A stretch of 64,000 bases of DNA from Mycobacterium lacus (GCF_010731535.1 NZ_AP022581.1:2303952-2367951), one strand, 5' to 3'; positions 29,912-40,590 are shown, counted from the first letter of the stretch. The notes: generated by a model not told the origin, from the sequence alone. Numbers and translations: made by a program.

Positions 29912-30301
29912 TTAAACTACCGGAGAAACTCCGATGGGGCGCGACCGCTCGAGTGTCGCCTTGACCTCGAAAGCCATTTTTTTGCCCGCCACCCGGCGGC
30001 GGTGAGTCATCTTGGCCAGGTTCATCCGGGCCAGCTGCCAGGCCGCCGCGCCGGTCGGTTCGGCATGCAGGTAGTAGTGCAGCAGCACCCCATCGAACGA
30101 CGGTTCCAGCCAGACCTCTGCGGTGCCGGTCAGTGCGCCGGCAACCGCCCACCGGATTCCCCGATCGCCACGGTCTTCGGTGACCGTCAGGCGCAGGTCC
30201 GGCCACCAGCGGCGCCAACTCGACCGATCGGCGATCGCGGCCGCGACCCGTGCGCCGTCAGCGGCGACAAACGTCTCGTCGGCGATCTGGATGCTGTACA
30301 T
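29912..30301 (-). CDS. SRPBCC-like conserved protein (Rv2186c family)
   Basis: 129 residues from the ATG at 30301, equal in length to Rv2186c; TGAGG lies just upstream, while the longer frame to 30382 has no ribosome binding site. The sequence MYSIQIADETFVAADGARVAAAIADRSSWRRWWPDL and the following beta strands resemble a START/SRPBCC fold with an unusual Arg-Trp-Trp segment. The C-terminal helix is rich in Lys and Arg. It precedes TB16.3 by 109 bases. The ligand is unknown. Confidence 0.85.
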   Translation of the reverse strand: MYSIQIADETFVAADGARVAAAIADRSSWRRWWPDLRLTVTEDRGDRGIRWAVAGALTGTAEVWLEPSFDGVLLHYYLHAEPTGAAAWQLARMNLAKMTHRRRVAGKKMAFEVKATLERSRPIGVSPVV

Positions 30302-30498
30302 GGCCTCAGCTTCACACAACCCGTCCGAAGGACCCCGGTCAGGGCACGGAATCAAAAGCCGTACGCGGGCACGCCCCCGCAAACGAGGTCGCCGCCCAAC
30401 CGGCCGCTTCGATGCAGTGCCAATGCCCGGATTAGGCTGGGCGACGGCAAGCCGGCACCCCGGGAAACGTCATACCGAAGTCAAACGAGGTCAAACGA

Positions 30499-32301
30499 GT
30501 GCGTGAGTACAGCGTCCCAGCCCGCTTTTCGGTCGGCGAGCGCGACAATTTAGCGGCGGTGGTCTACCAGCACGAGCGCGACGATCCCGACTTCGTCATC
30601 TACCAACGCCTGATCGACGGCGTCTGGACCGATGTCACCTGTGCCGAGGCGGCTAACCAGATTCGCTCTGCGGCACTGGGTTTGATCGCCCTGGGCGTGC
30701 GGGCCGGTGACCGGGTGTCCATCTTTTCGGCCACCTGCTACGAGTGGGCGATCCTCGACCTGGCGATCCTCTCGGTGGGCGCGGTCACGGTGCCGATCTA
30801 TGAGACGTCGTCGGCCGAGCAGGTGCGCTGGGTCCTGCAGAACTCAGCAGCGGTGTTGGCGTTCGCAGAAACCGACGCGCACGCAGCGATCGTCACCGAG
30901 CTCACCGGCGAATTGCCGGCGCTGCGCCGGGTGCTGCTGATCAATGGATCGGGTCCCAAGGCGCTCGAGGAGCTCGCGCAGGCCGGCGCCGCGGTCGACC
31001 CGGCCGAGCTGACCGCCCGCCTCGAGGCACTGCGGGCCGACCACCCGGCGACGCTCATCTACACGTCAGGCACGACCGGACGGCCCAAAGGCTGCCAACT
31101 CAGCCACTCCAACCTGCTCCACGAAATGCGGGGTACCCGGGAGTGCCTGCCCACGCTGTTGTGCGAAGGTCAGCGGCTGCTGGTCTTCTTGCCACTGGCC
31201 CACGTGCTGGCTCGCGCCCTCACCTTGGCCGCGCTCGCCAGCAAAGTGACCGTCGGCTTCACCAGCGATATCAAGAATCTGCTGCCGATGTTCGCGGTCT
31301 TCAAACCCACCGTGGTGGTGTCGGTGCCACGCGTGTTTGAGAAGGTGTACAACACGGCCGCGCAAAACGCCGCCAACGAGGGCAAAGCCCCGATCTTCAA
31401 GATGGCGGCCCAGACCGCGGTCGATTGGAGCCGCGCCCAAGACCACGGCAGCCCAGGGCTGCTGCTGCGCGCCAAACATGCGTTGTTCGACCGGCTGGTC
31501 TACCACAGGCTGCGCACAGCGCTGGGCGGTGCCTGCCACGCGGCCGTCTCGGGTGGCGCGCCGCTGGGTTCACGGCTGGGCCATTTCTATCGCGGGGTGG
31601 GCCTGACCATCTACGAGGGCTACGGCCTGACGGAGACCAGCGCGGCCATCACGGCCAACCAGATCGGTGCCCTTAAGATCGGGACCGTCGGAAAGCCGGT
31701 GCCTGGCAACGGTTTACGCATCGCCGACGATGGCGAGCTGCTGGTGCGCGGCGGGGTCGTGTTCAGTGGCTACTGGCACAACGAGCAGGCCACCGACGAG
31801 GCATTCACCGACGGCTGGTTCAAGACAGGCGATCTGGGCGCGATCGACGAGGATGGCTTCTTGACGATCACCGGCCGGAAGAAGGAGATCATCGTCACCG
31901 CGGGCGGGAAGAATGTCGCCCCCGCCGTGCTCGAGGACCAGCTGCGCGCACACCCGCTGATAAGCCAGGCGATGGTGGTCGGGGACAACAAGCCGTTCAT
32001 CGGCGCGCTGATCACCGTCGATCCCGAGGCGCTCGACGGCTGGAAGCAACGCAACAGCAAGCCGGCCAGCGCCTCGGTGGGCGATCTGGCCACCGACCCC
32101 GATCTCGTCGCCGAGGTGGACGCGGCGATCAAGCAGGCCAATCTGGCGGTGTCGCATGCTGAGTCGATCCGCAAGTTCCGCATTCTGCCCGTCGACTTCA
32201 CCGAGGACACTGGTGAACTGACGCCGACCATGAAGGTCAAGCGCACCGTGGTAGCCGAGAAGTTCGCCCCCGAAATCGAGGCAATCTACAGCTCGGACTA
32301 A
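30499..32301 (+). CDS. fadD15: Long-chain fatty-acid-CoA ligase FadD15
   Basis: 600 residues from GTG, the same length as Rv2187. It activates long-chain fatty acids to acyl-CoA through an acyl-adenylate. The AMP-binding P-loop is [13 protein letters not shown], the second core motif is [11 protein letters not shown], and the hinge region carries [24 protein letters not shown]. The last domain holds the expected catalytic Lys in PTMKVKR. It is alone on the plus strand, divergent from the small SRPBCC gene, and ends at a large palindromic terminator shared with pimB. Confidence 0.95.
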   Translation: MREYSVPARFSVGERDNLAAVVYQHERDDPDFVIYQRLIDGVWTDVTCAEAANQIRSAALGLIALGVRAGDRVSIFSATCYEWAILDLAILSVGAVTVPIYETSSAEQVRWVLQNSAAVLAFAETDAHAAIVTELTGELPALRRVLLINGSGPKALEELAQAGAAVDPAELTARLEALRADHPATLIYTSGTTGRPKGCQLSHSNLLHEMRGTRECLPTLLCEGQRLLVFLPLAHVLARALTLAALASKVTVGFTSDIKNLLPMFAVFKPTVVVSVPRVFEKVYNTAAQNAANEGKAPIFKMAAQTAVDWSRAQDHGSPGLLLRAKHALFDRLVYHRLRTALGGACHAAVSGGAPLGSRLGHFYRGVGLTIYEGYGLTETSAAITANQIGALKIGTVGKPVPGNGLRIADDGELLVRGGVVFSGYWHNEQATDEAFTDGWFKTGDLGAIDEDGFLTITGRKKEIIVTAGGKNVAPAVLEDQLRAHPLISQAMVVGDNKPFIGALITVDPEALDGWKQRNSKPASASVGDLATDPDLVAEVDAAIKQANLAVSHAESIRKFRILPVDFTEDTGELTPTMKVKRTVVAEKFAPEIEAIYSSD

Positions 32302-32303
32302 CA

Positions 32304-32367
32304 TGGCGAGCAGACGCAAAAGGCCCCATTTCGCAACGAAATTGGGGCCTTTTGCGTCTGCTCGCCA
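32304..32367. terminator. Large palindrome between convergent fadD15 and pimB
   Basis: A near-perfect inverted repeat with arms TGGCGAGCAGACGCAAAAGG and its complement, then CCCC-ATTTCG pairs and a CAAC loop, with one bulged base. It begins three bases after the fadD15 stop and ends four bases before the pimB stop. The A-rich and T-rich blocks in the arms would give U-runs on either strand, so it can act in both directions. Confidence 0.8.
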
Positions 32368-32370
32368 CCC

Positions 32371-33525
32371 CTAGCCGCGCAGCAGGTCCGCCAGCCGGGC
32401 AGCCAGTGTGTCCCAGCGCCAGTGGGCCGTCACCCATTCCCGGCCGGCGGCGCCCATCGCGGCGGCCCGGTCCCGATCAGTCAGCAACTCGGCGACGGCG
32501 TCAGCCACCTTGTCGACCGCGCGGCCGTCGACCACCAGTCCAGTCTTGTTGTGCTGCACCGTTTCCGGGGCTCCACCCGATTGGCCGGCAATCACCGGCA
32601 CTCCGGTGGCCGAGGCCTCCAGGAAGACAATGCCCAAGCCCTCGACGTCCATTCCGGCGCCCCGGGTTCGGCAAGGCATCGCGAACACGTCGCCAAGAGC
32701 GTGGTGTGCCGGTAGTTCGTCGCCGGGCACGCCGCCGGTGAACGTCACGTCGTCGGCCACCCCGCAATCCCCGGCCAGTTTGCGTAGCGCCGCGAGGTGC
32801 GGGCCGCCCCCGACGAGCACCAACGCGGCTCCATCGACGCGCTGCCGGATCGACGGCAGCGCCCTGATCAGCATGTCCTGGCCTTTGCGCGGTACCAGCC
32901 GCGACACGCACACCACGGTTGGCCGCTCGCCCAGCCGGTAACGTTGACGCAGCTCGGCCCGCGCGGCCGCATCCGGGTGGAATCGATCCGTGTCGACCCC
33001 GGGGGGCAGGTATTCCAACGCGGCCGCGGCCCCGAAGGCCGGCGCGAACCGGGACCGCGTGTACCGGCTGACGTACGTCACAACGTCGGTGTCATCGCCG
33101 ATGCGGCGCAACACCGACCGCGCGACCGGAAGCATCGACCAACCCACTTCGTGGCCGTGCGTGCTGGCCAGCACCCGGGCCGCTCCGGCCTGCCGGGCAC
33201 GCTGCGCCAGCACAGCCAGCGGTGCGGCCGCGCCGAACCACACGGTCTGGATGCCGTGTTCGGCGATCAGCCGGCGCATCCGGATATCGACCGTCGGGCC
33301 GGGCAGCATCAGCGTGCCGGGATGGCGCACCACCCGATAGCCGGCGGCCCGGGCCGAGTCGTCAAACGCATCGGCACCCTTCCATTGGGGTGCGTACACC
33401 GTCACCGCGTGGGATCCGGCCCCTGAAGCGGATTGGACCAGCCGGCCGACGAACTCGCCCAGGTAAGACTGGATGCCGCCACGGCGGGGCGGAAAGTCGT
33501 TGGTCACCAGCAGGACCCGGCTCAC
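32371..33525 (-). CDS. pimB: Phosphatidylinositol monomannoside mannosyltransferase PimB'
   Basis: 384 residues (385 in M. tuberculosis Rv2188c). A GT4-family, GT-B-fold enzyme that transfers the second mannose from GDP-mannose to PIM1 on the cytoplasmic side. The N-terminus RVLLVTNDFPPRRGGIQSYLGEF carries the acceptor loop. The C-terminal domain carries TVVCVSRLVPRKGQDMLI and the EGLGIVFLEASATGVPVIAG signature (E-x7-E) for the nucleotide sugar. It precedes the metalloprotease-like gene Rv2189c's homologue downstream in a tight minus-strand run (nine bases). Confidence 0.95.
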   Translation of the reverse strand: MSRVLLVTNDFPPRRGGIQSYLGEFVGRLVQSASGAGSHAVTVYAPQWKGADAFDDSARAAGYRVVRHPGTLMLPGPTVDIRMRRLIAEHGIQTVWFGAAAPLAVLAQRARQAGAARVLASTHGHEVGWSMLPVARSVLRRIGDDTDVVTYVSRYTRSRFAPAFGAAAALEYLPPGVDTDRFHPDAAARAELRQRYRLGERPTVVCVSRLVPRKGQDMLIRALPSIRQRVDGAALVLVGGGPHLAALRKLAGDCGVADDVTFTGGVPGDELPAHHALGDVFAMPCRTRGAGMDVEGLGIVFLEASATGVPVIAGQSGGAPETVQHNKTGLVVDGRAVDKVADAVAELLTDRDRAAAMGAAGREWVTAHWRWDTLAARLADLLRG

Positions 33526-33534
33526 TGCGACAGG

Positions 33535-34326
33535 CTAGCCGACCAGCCACTGTTGCCAGCGCTGCAGCAGGCCGGCCGGGTCGGCGCCCAGCACGTCGCG
33601 CAGGGCGCTGAACATGTCGGCGTGTCCGACACCGCAAGCGGCCAGGTAGAGCTCGCGCAGCTTCGTCGTCCCATAACTATCGGCGACAAAGCGGGCGAAC
33701 CACCACGAGCGGTCATAGCCCAACGAGCGCTGCTGCCCGGGGGTGTCCAGCTCGGCGTCCGACGGCAGCGAAGGCACCATCGACACGACCTCATCGGGCA
33801 TCGCGCTGTTCGGCCGGGCGATGAAATCGGCTACCCCCTCGGTCAGCCATCGGGGTGCGTCCAGGGCAGTATCGCGCCGCGCCGCATAGTGAAAAAGCTC
33901 ATGCGCCAACACTATTCGTAATGCGGCATCGCTCATGCCCGCCGCCCCCGGTGCGAACACAATTCGTTGGCCGACGGCCGTCTGGCGCGCCGGATCGACG
34001 CTGTCGACGACCGTCACCGCCGCGATGTCCGCCCACCGCGACGCCGGGCCCCCGCCCGCGGCGGCACGAAACTGTTCGTCCGATCCGGTGGCCACCACCG
34101 AGATGTCGCGCGTCCAATCGACACCCCAGAAGGCCTCCACTTCGCCGACCGCGGTGCCGATGGCCGCCGCGATACGCGACAGCAGGCGGTCGGTCCCCGG
34201 GCCGCCGAGGCTCACCATCCGGACCGTGCGATCGCCGACGACCAACGGCGTCGGCGCAGCGCTCACGTGGCCGCCATGGGGACGTAGGGGCACGGCCGCG
34301 GCCGCGATCAGCCCGACCACAAACAC
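33535..34326 (-). CDS. Secreted HExxH protein of the peptidase MA type (Rv2189c family)
   Basis: 263 residues from GTG. A hydrophobic N-terminal segment (about 1-14) looks like a signal or anchor. The zinc-metallopeptidase motif HELFH (His142, Glu143, His146) is followed 17 residues on by Glu163 in RWLTEGVADFI, the usual third ligand of gluzincins. A Trp- and Tyr-rich C-terminal region follows. The family is usually labelled hypothetical; the motif set suggests an exported protease or a wall-associated hydrolase. It lies between ripC and pimB on the same strand, which fits an envelope role. Confidence 0.85.
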   Translation of the reverse strand: MFVVGLIAAAAVPLRPHGGHVSAAPTPLVVGDRTVRMVSLGGPGTDRLLSRIAAAIGTAVGEVEAFWGVDWTRDISVVATGSDEQFRAAAGGGPASRWADIAAVTVVDSVDPARQTAVGQRIVFAPGAAGMSDAALRIVLAHELFHYAARRDTALDAPRWLTEGVADFIARPNSAMPDEVVSMVPSLPSDAELDTPGQQRSLGYDRSWWFARFVADSYGTTKLRELYLAACGVGHADMFSALRDVLGADPAGLLQRWQQWLVG

Positions 34327-34387
34327 GCACGCCAGCAGGATCGAGGGCCACCGCCCTCGCGGGCGAGGCCGTCCCGCGACGAGGCTC

Positions 34388-35536
34388 TCAGTAACGGCGG
34401 GCGTCGTAGATCGGACCGGACGAGTTCATGGGCACCACCCGCACCGGCTGACCGAAGGTGGAGGAATGGACCATCATGCCGTCACCGATGTAAATGCCGG
34501 CATGAGACGCGTCGGAGTAGAAGGTCAGCACGTCGCCGGGCTGCAGGTCGGACAACGCAACCGGCTGACCACCCTGGGCCAGCGCTTGGCTGGAGTGCGG
34601 CAGCGCGATGCCGGCCTGCTGGAACGCCCACATCACCAATCCGGAGCAGTCGAATCCACCGGGTGCAGCGCCGCCCCACGCATAGGGCGTTCCGATCTGG
34701 GCCAACGCGGCCTGCACGACAACCGCACGGTCACCGCCACCGGGCGCGACCGGCATTCCAGGCATCCCACCCTGCGGTGGAGCCTCGCCCGACGGGGCCC
34801 CGCCGGCCGGTGGCTCACCCGGCGGCAACGCCCCCGGCGCCGGCGTGACGGCGATCGCGGCGGTCGCCGGGACCGGCCCTGGGTCGGCGAGGGCGGTGCG
34901 CTGCTCGGGCGTCAACGACATGTACTGCGACTTCACGACGGCGATCTGCACCTGCAGCTGACTCTGCTTGCGCTGCAGGCTCGCCCGCACCGCGGCGGCC
35001 TGCTCGGCCGCGGCCTTGGCATCCGCCGCGGACCTGGCGGACGCCCGCTCAGCCCTGGCAGCTTGTTCTCCGGCGGCCCGAAAATTGGCCATCTGCGTGG
35101 CCATCTGGGACGCCAACACCCGCTGCAAGGCCAGCCTGTCGATCACCAGCTGCGGTGACTGCCCCGTCAAGATGGCGTCCATACCGTCGGTGCGACCGCC
35201 CATGTAGGTGGCGGCGGCAAGCTTGTTGACGGCGGCCTGGAAGGTGGCCAAGCGGGCTTTCGCGGCATCGGCGGCGGCCTGGTCGTCGGCGTGCTTCTTC
35301 TCCGCAGCCTGCTGGGCAGCAAGCTTCGCGTTCAAGTCGAGTTGCGCGGTGTGCATCGCCTCGGTGGTCCGCTCGGCCTGCCGCGACAGCTCGTTGAGTT
35401 TTGCCAGCGCGTCGTCGGCCGGATCAGCGGCCGAATTCGCGGCGACAACGCCGGACAACAAGGTGAAACTCGCTAACGAACTGATGGCGGATCGCATGAT
35501 TACCCGCGCGATCGACCGCGAACAGGCGAGCCTCAA
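34388..35536 (-). CDS. ripC: NlpC/P60 peptidoglycan endopeptidase RipC
   Basis: 382 residues from the TTG at 35536, which has AAGGAAG seven bases upstream and matches the Rv2190c start; the frame extends to 35626 without a ribosome binding site. A signal sequence (about 10-32) is followed by a long coiled-coil domain rich in Ala, Gln and Lys, a Pro/Gly linker, and the C-terminal NlpC/P60 domain. Catalytic residues are Cys in FDCSGLVMW, His in SHAGIYIGDG, and a following His in MVHSS. It cleaves the D-glutamyl-meso-diaminopimelate bond in wall peptides during cell separation. FtsEX is known to engage the coiled coil of RipC in M. tuberculosis. Confidence 0.94.
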   Translation of the reverse strand: MRLACSRSIARVIMRSAISSLASFTLLSGVVAANSAADPADDALAKLNELSRQAERTTEAMHTAQLDLNAKLAAQQAAEKKHADDQAAADAAKARLATFQAAVNKLAAATYMGGRTDGMDAILTGQSPQLVIDRLALQRVLASQMATQMANFRAAGEQAARAERASARSAADAKAAAEQAAAVRASLQRKQSQLQVQIAVVKSQYMSLTPEQRTALADPGPVPATAAIAVTPAPGALPPGEPPAGGAPSGEAPPQGGMPGMPVAPGGGDRAVVVQAALAQIGTPYAWGGAAPGGFDCSGLVMWAFQQAGIALPHSSQALAQGGQPVALSDLQPGDVLTFYSDASHAGIYIGDGMMVHSSTFGQPVRVVPMNSSGPIYDARRY

Positions 35537-35712
35537 AATTTGCTTCCTTAAACTGCCATCGACGTAGAGTCGCCGAGCTGGTTTAGGTCTCAAACAGGTT
35601 ACGAAACGATATCGGCGTTTGTCCAAAGGGGGAGATTAAGAAAATGGATAGATTTCTGTCATTACCTTGTGAGCCGCCGCGCGTCTGCTATAGCAACCGG
35701 GACGCAGAGACC

Positions 35713-35976
35713 CTACGCCACACCCGATCCGCGGTCGCGGCGGATCGGCACCAGACGCAACCTCGGAGCCAATCCGGCCTGCGCGAGCACTTCCAGCGCG
35801 GCGCGTTCGTCGTGCAACAAGGTTTCCGGTACCCCGAGTAGCACGGTAACGACGCAGTCGTGGCAGCCGGGCCCACGGACAGCGCAGTCGTCACAGTCGA
35901 TAACCACCGGCGCCCCCGGCCCGGGCGCCGCGCCGCCTTCACGGTCGAATCCGCTGCTTGATGCCATCTGAGTCAT
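35713..35976 (-). CDS. Small protein with CxxC-x6-CxxC motif
   Basis: 87 residues from the ATG at 35976, which follows GAAAGGA. Four cysteines form C28-D-D-C31 and C38-H-D-C41, likely a zinc or redox-active metal site. The rest, [36 protein letters not shown], is helical and looks like a small actinobacterial family I have seen repeatedly but cannot name. It is divergent from the exonuclease/GIY-YIG gene. Its position and ribosome binding site support a real gene that older annotations of the region may lack. Confidence 0.8.
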   Translation of the reverse strand: MTQMASSSGFDREGGAAPGPGAPVVIDCDDCAVRGPGCHDCVVTVLLGVPETLLHDERAALEVLAQAGLAPRLRLVPIRRDRGSGVA

Positions 35977-36076
35977 GTCCTTTCGTTCCGGCTTGGCCGG
36001 GTGGTCCGGCTGTCCGCGAACGCTAACCGCCGGCACCGACATTTATTCGCGTGATGCCCGGCGTGGGAAAGGCTGG

Positions 36077-37999
36077 GTGTCGGTCGCGATGCCTAACGTC
36101 TGCGCCATGGGTGTCACCGGCGCGACTCAGCTGAGTTTCGCCGACCTGTCGGAAGCCCAGGCCTGGGTCCCGGCCGACGAAATACCGTTGCGTGAGACCA
36201 CCTTCGTCGTGTTCGACCTGGAGACCACCGGCGGACGCACGACCAGCGCCCCGGGGATACCGGCCGACGCGATCACCGAAATCGGGGCGGTCAAGGTACG
36301 CGGCGGCGCCGTGCTTGGAGAATTCGCGACCCTGGTGGACCCGCAGCGCAGCATCCCGCCCCAGATCGTCCAACTCACCGGCATCACCACGGCCATGGTG
36401 GGCGACGCGCCAACCATCGACGCCGTGCTGCCGATGTTTTTCGAGTTCGCCGGCGACGCGATTCTGGTCGCCCACAACGCCGGGTTCGACGTCGGATTCC
36501 TGCGGGCCGCCGCGCAGCGGTGCGAAATCACCTGGCCGCGGCCCAAGGTCTTGTGCACGGTGCGGCTGGCCCGCCGGGTGCTGAGCCGGGAGGAAGCCCC
36601 CAGCGTGCGGCTGGCTGCCCTGGCAAGACTGTTCGCCGTCGCCACCCCGCCCACCCACCGAGCCCTCGACGACGCCCGCGCCACCGTCGACGTGTTGCAT
36701 GCACTCATCGAAAGAGTGGGCAACCAGGGCGTGCACACCTATGCCGACTTGCGCTCGTACCTGCCCGGCGTGACCGCGGCTCAGCGCCGCAAACGGGTGC
36801 TGGCTGACGGCCTGCCGCACCGCCCGGGCGTCTACCTGTTCCGCGGACCGTCGGGCGAGGTGCTCTACGTCGGCACCGCGGTCGACCTGCGACGCCGGGT
36901 AAGTCAATACTTCAACGGCGCCGACTCCCGTGGCCGCATGCGGGAGATGGTCGCACTCGCCGACGCGATCGACCACATCGAGTGCGCGCACCCACTGGAG
37001 GCCGGTGTCCGTGAGCTGCGGATGCTGGCCGCCCATGCACCGCCATACAACCGCAGGTCGAGGTTCCCACACCGATGGTGGTGGGTGGTGCTCACCGACG
37101 AAGCGTTTCCACGCCTGTCGGTGGTTCGTGCCCCGCGGCACGACCGCGCCGTCGGCCCGTTTAGATCCCGCGCCGACGCCGCCGAGACTGCGGCTTTGCT
37201 GGCACGGTTCACCGGGGTCCGAACCTGCACCAAACGCCTGGCGCGATCGGCTCTGCACGGGCCGGCCTGCCCCGAGCTCGTAGTGTCGCCCTGCCCCGCC
37301 GACCGCGACGTCACCGCGGCGAAGTACACCGCGGCGACGCAGCGTGCCGCGGCCCTGATCGACGGACGCGACAACACGGCGCTAGCGGCTGCCGTCCACC
37401 GGGTCGCGGCGCTCGCCGAACGCTGTCGCTATGAGAGCGCTGCGCGACTGCGTGACCAGACGGCCACCGCTATCGAAGCGCTGTGGCGTGGCCAGCGACT
37501 GCGCGCGCTGGCCACCGTGGGCGAGCTGATCGCCGCCAAGCCGGACGGCCCCAAAGGGGAGGGCGGCTGGCAACTCGCCGTGATCCGCCATGGTCAACTC
37601 GCCGCGGCCGGCTGCGCCCGGCGCGGAGTGCCGCCGATGCCGGTGGTCGACGCCATCGCGGCTAGCGCCCAAGCGATCCTGGCGGCGCCGGCGCCGCTCG
37701 CCGGTGCGCTGGTCGAAGAGACCGCGCTCATCGCGCGCTGGCTCGCGACGCCGGGGGTGCGCATCGTGCGGGTATCCGAGGGCGCGTGGGCGTCACCACT
37801 GGGGTCAGCGGGCGCCTGGGCGGCGTGGGCGGCGTTGGCGCGATCGGCGCGGCTGGCCGGCGACCAAGCGACGTTAGACCTGCTGGCTGAACCGCACCCA
37901 TCGCGCGAGCAGCTGTTCGGCCGCACCGCTGTCGATCGCGGCGCGGGCCCGCCGCAACCCGTCCTCCCACGCCGGCAGCCAATCGGCGCGACTGGATAG
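36077..37999 (+). CDS. DEDDh exonuclease fused to UvrC-like GIY-YIG domain (Rv2191 family)
   Basis: 640 residues from the GTG at 36077; ATG codons at 36089 and 36107 are alternatives. The N-terminal third is a DnaQ-like 3'-5' exonuclease with Exo [10 protein letters not shown], Exo [12 protein letters not shown] and Exo [20 protein letters not shown] endonuclease domain follows ([29 protein letters not shown]), as in UvrC and Cho, then a UvrC-like central region containing [10 protein letters not shown], a UvrB-interaction-type segment. The combination suggests a DNA-repair nuclease with incision and trimming activity; this is inferred. The last 126 bases overlap the 3' end of trpD on the opposite strand. 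Confidence 0.9.
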   Translation: MSVAMPNVCAMGVTGATQLSFADLSEAQAWVPADEIPLRETTFVVFDLETTGGRTTSAPGIPADAITEIGAVKVRGGAVLGEFATLVDPQRSIPPQIVQLTGITTAMVGDAPTIDAVLPMFFEFAGDAILVAHNAGFDVGFLRAAAQRCEITWPRPKVLCTVRLARRVLSREEAPSVRLAALARLFAVATPPTHRALDDARATVDVLHALIERVGNQGVHTYADLRSYLPGVTAAQRRKRVLADGLPHRPGVYLFRGPSGEVLYVGTAVDLRRRVSQYFNGADSRGRMREMVALADAIDHIECAHPLEAGVRELRMLAAHAPPYNRRSRFPHRWWWVVLTDEAFPRLSVVRAPRHDRAVGPFRSRADAAETAALLARFTGVRTCTKRLARSALHGPACPELVVSPCPADRDVTAAKYTAATQRAAALIDGRDNTALAAAVHRVAALAERCRYESAARLRDQTATAIEALWRGQRLRALATVGELIAAKPDGPKGEGGWQLAVIRHGQLAAAGCARRGVPPMPVVDAIAASAQAILAAPAPLAGALVEETALIARWLATPGVRIVRVSEGAWASPLGSAGAWAAWAALARSARLAGDQATLDLLAEPHPSREQLFGRTAVDRGAGPPQPVLPRRQPIGATG

Positions 38000-38977
38000 C
38001 CCGGCGTGCGCGACGAATGCTCCCGCCGCGTTGAGCACCACGGCATCTCGAACCGGTCCCGTCGCGCCGCCCAGCACCGCGCGCGCTTGGGCCGCGTTGG
38101 CCTGCGCGTCGCCGCCGCGCAGGTCGTCGAGGTTGGCCCGCACGAAGCCGAATCCCGCGGGATCCAACGTCAGCCTCTCCATCGTGCCCGCGTGCACCCG
38201 CCAGATCGTGCTCGTCGTGGTCGTGGTCAACTCGTCGAGCCCGTCGTCGCCGTGCACAACCAGCACACTGCAGCGGCGCGCCGCGAACACCCCCGCCATC
38301 ACCTCCGCGAGGTCGGCGAAAGCACAGCCGATCAACCCGGCGCGCGGCCAGGCCGGATTGGTCAGCGGCCCAAGGAGATTGAACACCGTGGGCACCCCGA
38401 TCTCGCGGCGCACCGCCGAGGCGCGCCGGTAGGACGGATGAAACAGCGGCGCGAAGCAGAACCCGATCCCGACCTCGGCGAGGCTGCGCGCAACCTGGTC
38501 GGGCCCCAGATCGATGCGCACCCCGAGCGCCTCCAGCGTGTCGGCGCCGCCGGACAGTGACGACGCCGCCCGGTTGCCGTGTTTGACCACCGGCACGCCC
38601 GCGGCCGCCACCACGATCGCGGCCATGGTGGACAGGTTGACCGTGTTGACGCCATCACCACCGGTACCCACGATGTCGACGGTGTCGTCCCGAACCGCCG
38701 CGCGGGGCATCTGGCGCGCGTGGCTGAGCATGACGTCGGCCAGCTCGCTGACCTCGGTCGCGGTGGGAACCTTCATCTTCATCGCCACCGCGAATGCGGC
38801 GATCTGTGCCGGGCTCGCATGACCGGTCATGATCTGGTCCATGGCCCAGGAGGCCTGGCCTCTGACGAGGTCGTTCCGGTCCGTCAGCCGACCCAGGATC
38901 TGCGGCCACGACGTCGCCGACCCGGCTTGTGCTCCCGGAGAGTCTCGGTGCGAGGGGGCCTCAGATGACAACGCCAC
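37874..38977 (-). CDS. trpD: Anthranilate phosphoribosyltransferase TrpD
   Basis: 367 residues from the GTG at 38977 (370 in Rv2192c); the open frame to 39079 would run into the ctaE leader. It transfers phosphoribose from PRPP to anthranilate in tryptophan synthesis. The PRPP loop [20 protein letters not shown], the [21 protein letters not shown] segment and the metal-binding [12 protein letters not shown] are all present. It stands apart from other trp genes, as in M. tuberculosis. The 3' end overlaps the convergent exonuclease gene by 126 bases. Confidence 0.95.
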   Translation of the reverse strand: MALSSEAPSHRDSPGAQAGSATSWPQILGRLTDRNDLVRGQASWAMDQIMTGHASPAQIAAFAVAMKMKVPTATEVSELADVMLSHARQMPRAAVRDDTVDIVGTGGDGVNTVNLSTMAAIVVAAAGVPVVKHGNRAASSLSGGADTLEALGVRIDLGPDQVARSLAEVGIGFCFAPLFHPSYRRASAVRREIGVPTVFNLLGPLTNPAWPRAGLIGCAFADLAEVMAGVFAARRCSVLVVHGDDGLDELTTTTTSTIWRVHAGTMERLTLDPAGFGFVRANLDDLRGGDAQANAAQARAVLGGATGPVRDAVVLNAAGAFVAHAGLSSRADWLPAWEDGLRRARAAIDSGAAEQLLARWVRFSQQV

Positions 38978-39103
38978 GTCGCCGATGGTCCCACGCGGGC
39001 TGCTCGCTCCCCAACCTCCGGACACGACGCGCGTCAATCGAAATGCTTGAAAATTTCTGACCCGGGTAGAGTTCGACAACTACAAAGCGTCATACTTGCG
39101 GAT

Positions 39104-39715
39104 GTGACGACCGCCGTGGGGACCTCAGGGACTGCAATCACGTCGCGCGTGCATTCGCTGAATCGACCCAACATGGTCAGTGTTGGCACCATAGTCTGGC
39201 TCTCTAGCGAGCTGATGTTCTTTGCTGGTCTGTTCGCGTTCTATTTCACGGCGCGCGCCCAGGCCGGCGGGAACTGGCCACCACCGCCCACCGAGCTGAA
39301 CCTCTACCAGGCCGTGCCGGTGACGCTGGTGCTGATCGCCTCGTCGTTCACCTGCCAGATGGGCGTGTTCGCGGCCGAGCGTGGCGACGTCTTCGGGCTG
39401 CGCCGCTGGTATGTGATCACCTTCTTGATGGGCCTGTTCTTCATCCTGGGCCAGGCCTACGAGTACCTCCACCTCACGAGTCACGGGACCACCATTCCCA
39501 GCAGCGCATACGGCAGCGTGTTCTATCTAGCTACGGGCTTCCACGGGCTGCACGTCACCGGCGGCCTGATTGCCTTCATTTTCCTGCTGGCCCGCACCGC
39601 GATGAGCAAGTTCACGCCGGCGCAGGCCACCGCCAGCATCGTCGTCTCCTATTACTGGCATTTCGTCGACATTGTGTGGATCGCGCTGTTCACCGTGATC
39701 TATTTCATCCGATGA
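39104..39715 (+). CDS. ctaE: Cytochrome c oxidase subunit III CtaE
   Basis: 203 residues from GTG, equal to Rv2193; the frame is open to 39047 but the family start is [10 protein letters not shown]. Five transmembrane helices are apparent, typical of subunit III. Landmark segments are [16 protein letters not shown], with the conserved Glu, and the final helix [23 protein letters not shown]. It is part of the aa3 oxidase within the mycobacterial III2-IV2 respiratory supercomplex. It heads the ctaE-qcrC-qcrA-qcrB operon. Confidence 0.96.
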   Translation: MTTAVGTSGTAITSRVHSLNRPNMVSVGTIVWLSSELMFFAGLFAFYFTARAQAGGNWPPPPTELNLYQAVPVTLVLIASSFTCQMGVFAAERGDVFGLRRWYVITFLMGLFFILGQAYEYLHLTSHGTTIPSSAYGSVFYLATGFHGLHVTGGLIAFIFLLARTAMSKFTPAQATASIVVSYYWHFVDIVWIALFTVIYFIR

Positions 39716-39744
39716 GCCCCCGCCCGACTAACAGGAGTGCTCGG

Positions 39745-40590
39745 TTGAAGAAACTGGGGTCCACCCGATCCGGTGGCAGCAAGCGGATTGCTCCGTCGCG
39801 GCGGCGTCTTCGCCGCCGTTTGTCCGGTGGCCTGCTGCTGCTGATAGCGCTGACCATCGCCGGCGGGCTGGCTGCCGTGCTGACCCCCAAGCCGCAGGTG
39901 GCCGTCGCCGACGAGTCGTCCTCAGCGCTGCTGCGCACCGGCAAACAGCTATTCGACACCTCGTGTGTGTCCTGCCACGGCGCCAACCTGCAGGGCGTGC
40001 CCGACCACGGGCCAAGCCTGATCGGGGTCGGCGAGGCGGCCGTCTACTTCCAGGTGTCGACCGGCCGGATGCCCGCCATGCGGGGTGAGGCTCAGGCGCC
40101 GCGCAAGGAGCCGATATTCGATGAAGCACAGGTCGACGCGATCGGCGCCTACGTGCAAGCCAACGGGGGTGGCCCCACCGTGGTGCGCAACCCCGACGGC
40201 AGCATCGCGATGCGATCGCTACGGGGTGAGGACCTGGGCCGCGGCGGCGACTTGTTCCGGCTCAACTGCGCCTCGTGCCACAACTTCACCGGCAAGGGTG
40301 GGGCGCTGTCGTCGGGTAAGTTCGCGCCCGACCTGGGACCCGCCAATGAGCAGCAAATCCTTACGGCGATGCTCACCGGCCCGCAGAACATGCCGAAGTT
40401 CTCCGACCGCCAGCTGTCCTTCGACGCGAAGAAGGACATCATCGCCTACGTGAGGACAGTCGCCGAGGAACGTCAGCCTGGCGGCTACGGCCTCGGCGGA
40501 TTCGGACCCGCGCCCGAGGGCATGGCGATATGGATCATTGGGATGGTCGCCGCCATCGGGCTGGCACTGTGGATTGGGGCGCGATCATGA
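39745..40590 (+). CDS. qcrC: Dihaem cytochrome c subunit QcrC of the bcc complex
   Basis: 281 residues from the TTG at 39745, preceded by ACAGGAG. An N-terminal helix (about 27-46) is followed by two cytochrome c domains with haem motifs C74-V-S-C77-H78 and C175-A-S-C178-H179, and a C-terminal transmembrane helix. Two fused cytochrome c domains replace the soluble cytochrome c in actinobacteria, passing electrons directly to the oxidase CuA site. The stop overlaps the qcrA start as ATGA. Confidence 0.96.
   Translation: MKKLGSTRSGGSKRIAPSRRRLRRRLSGGLLLLIALTIAGGLAAVLTPKPQVAVADESSSALLRTGKQLFDTSCVSCHGANLQGVPDHGPSLIGVGEAAVYFQVSTGRMPAMRGEAQAPRKEPIFDEAQVDAIGAYVQANGGGPTVVRNPDGSIAMRSLRGEDLGRGGDLFRLNCASCHNFTGKGGALSSGKFAPDLGPANEQQILTAMLTGPQNMPKFSDRQLSFDAKKDIIAYVRTVAEERQPGGYGLGGFGPAPEGMAIWIIGMVAAIGLALWIGARS

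Noticed and set aside
35537..35712. Cyclic di-AMP (ydaO-type) riboswitch upstream of ripC
   Set aside because: Such switches precede some wall hydrolase genes, but I could not find the conserved core in this 176-base leader.
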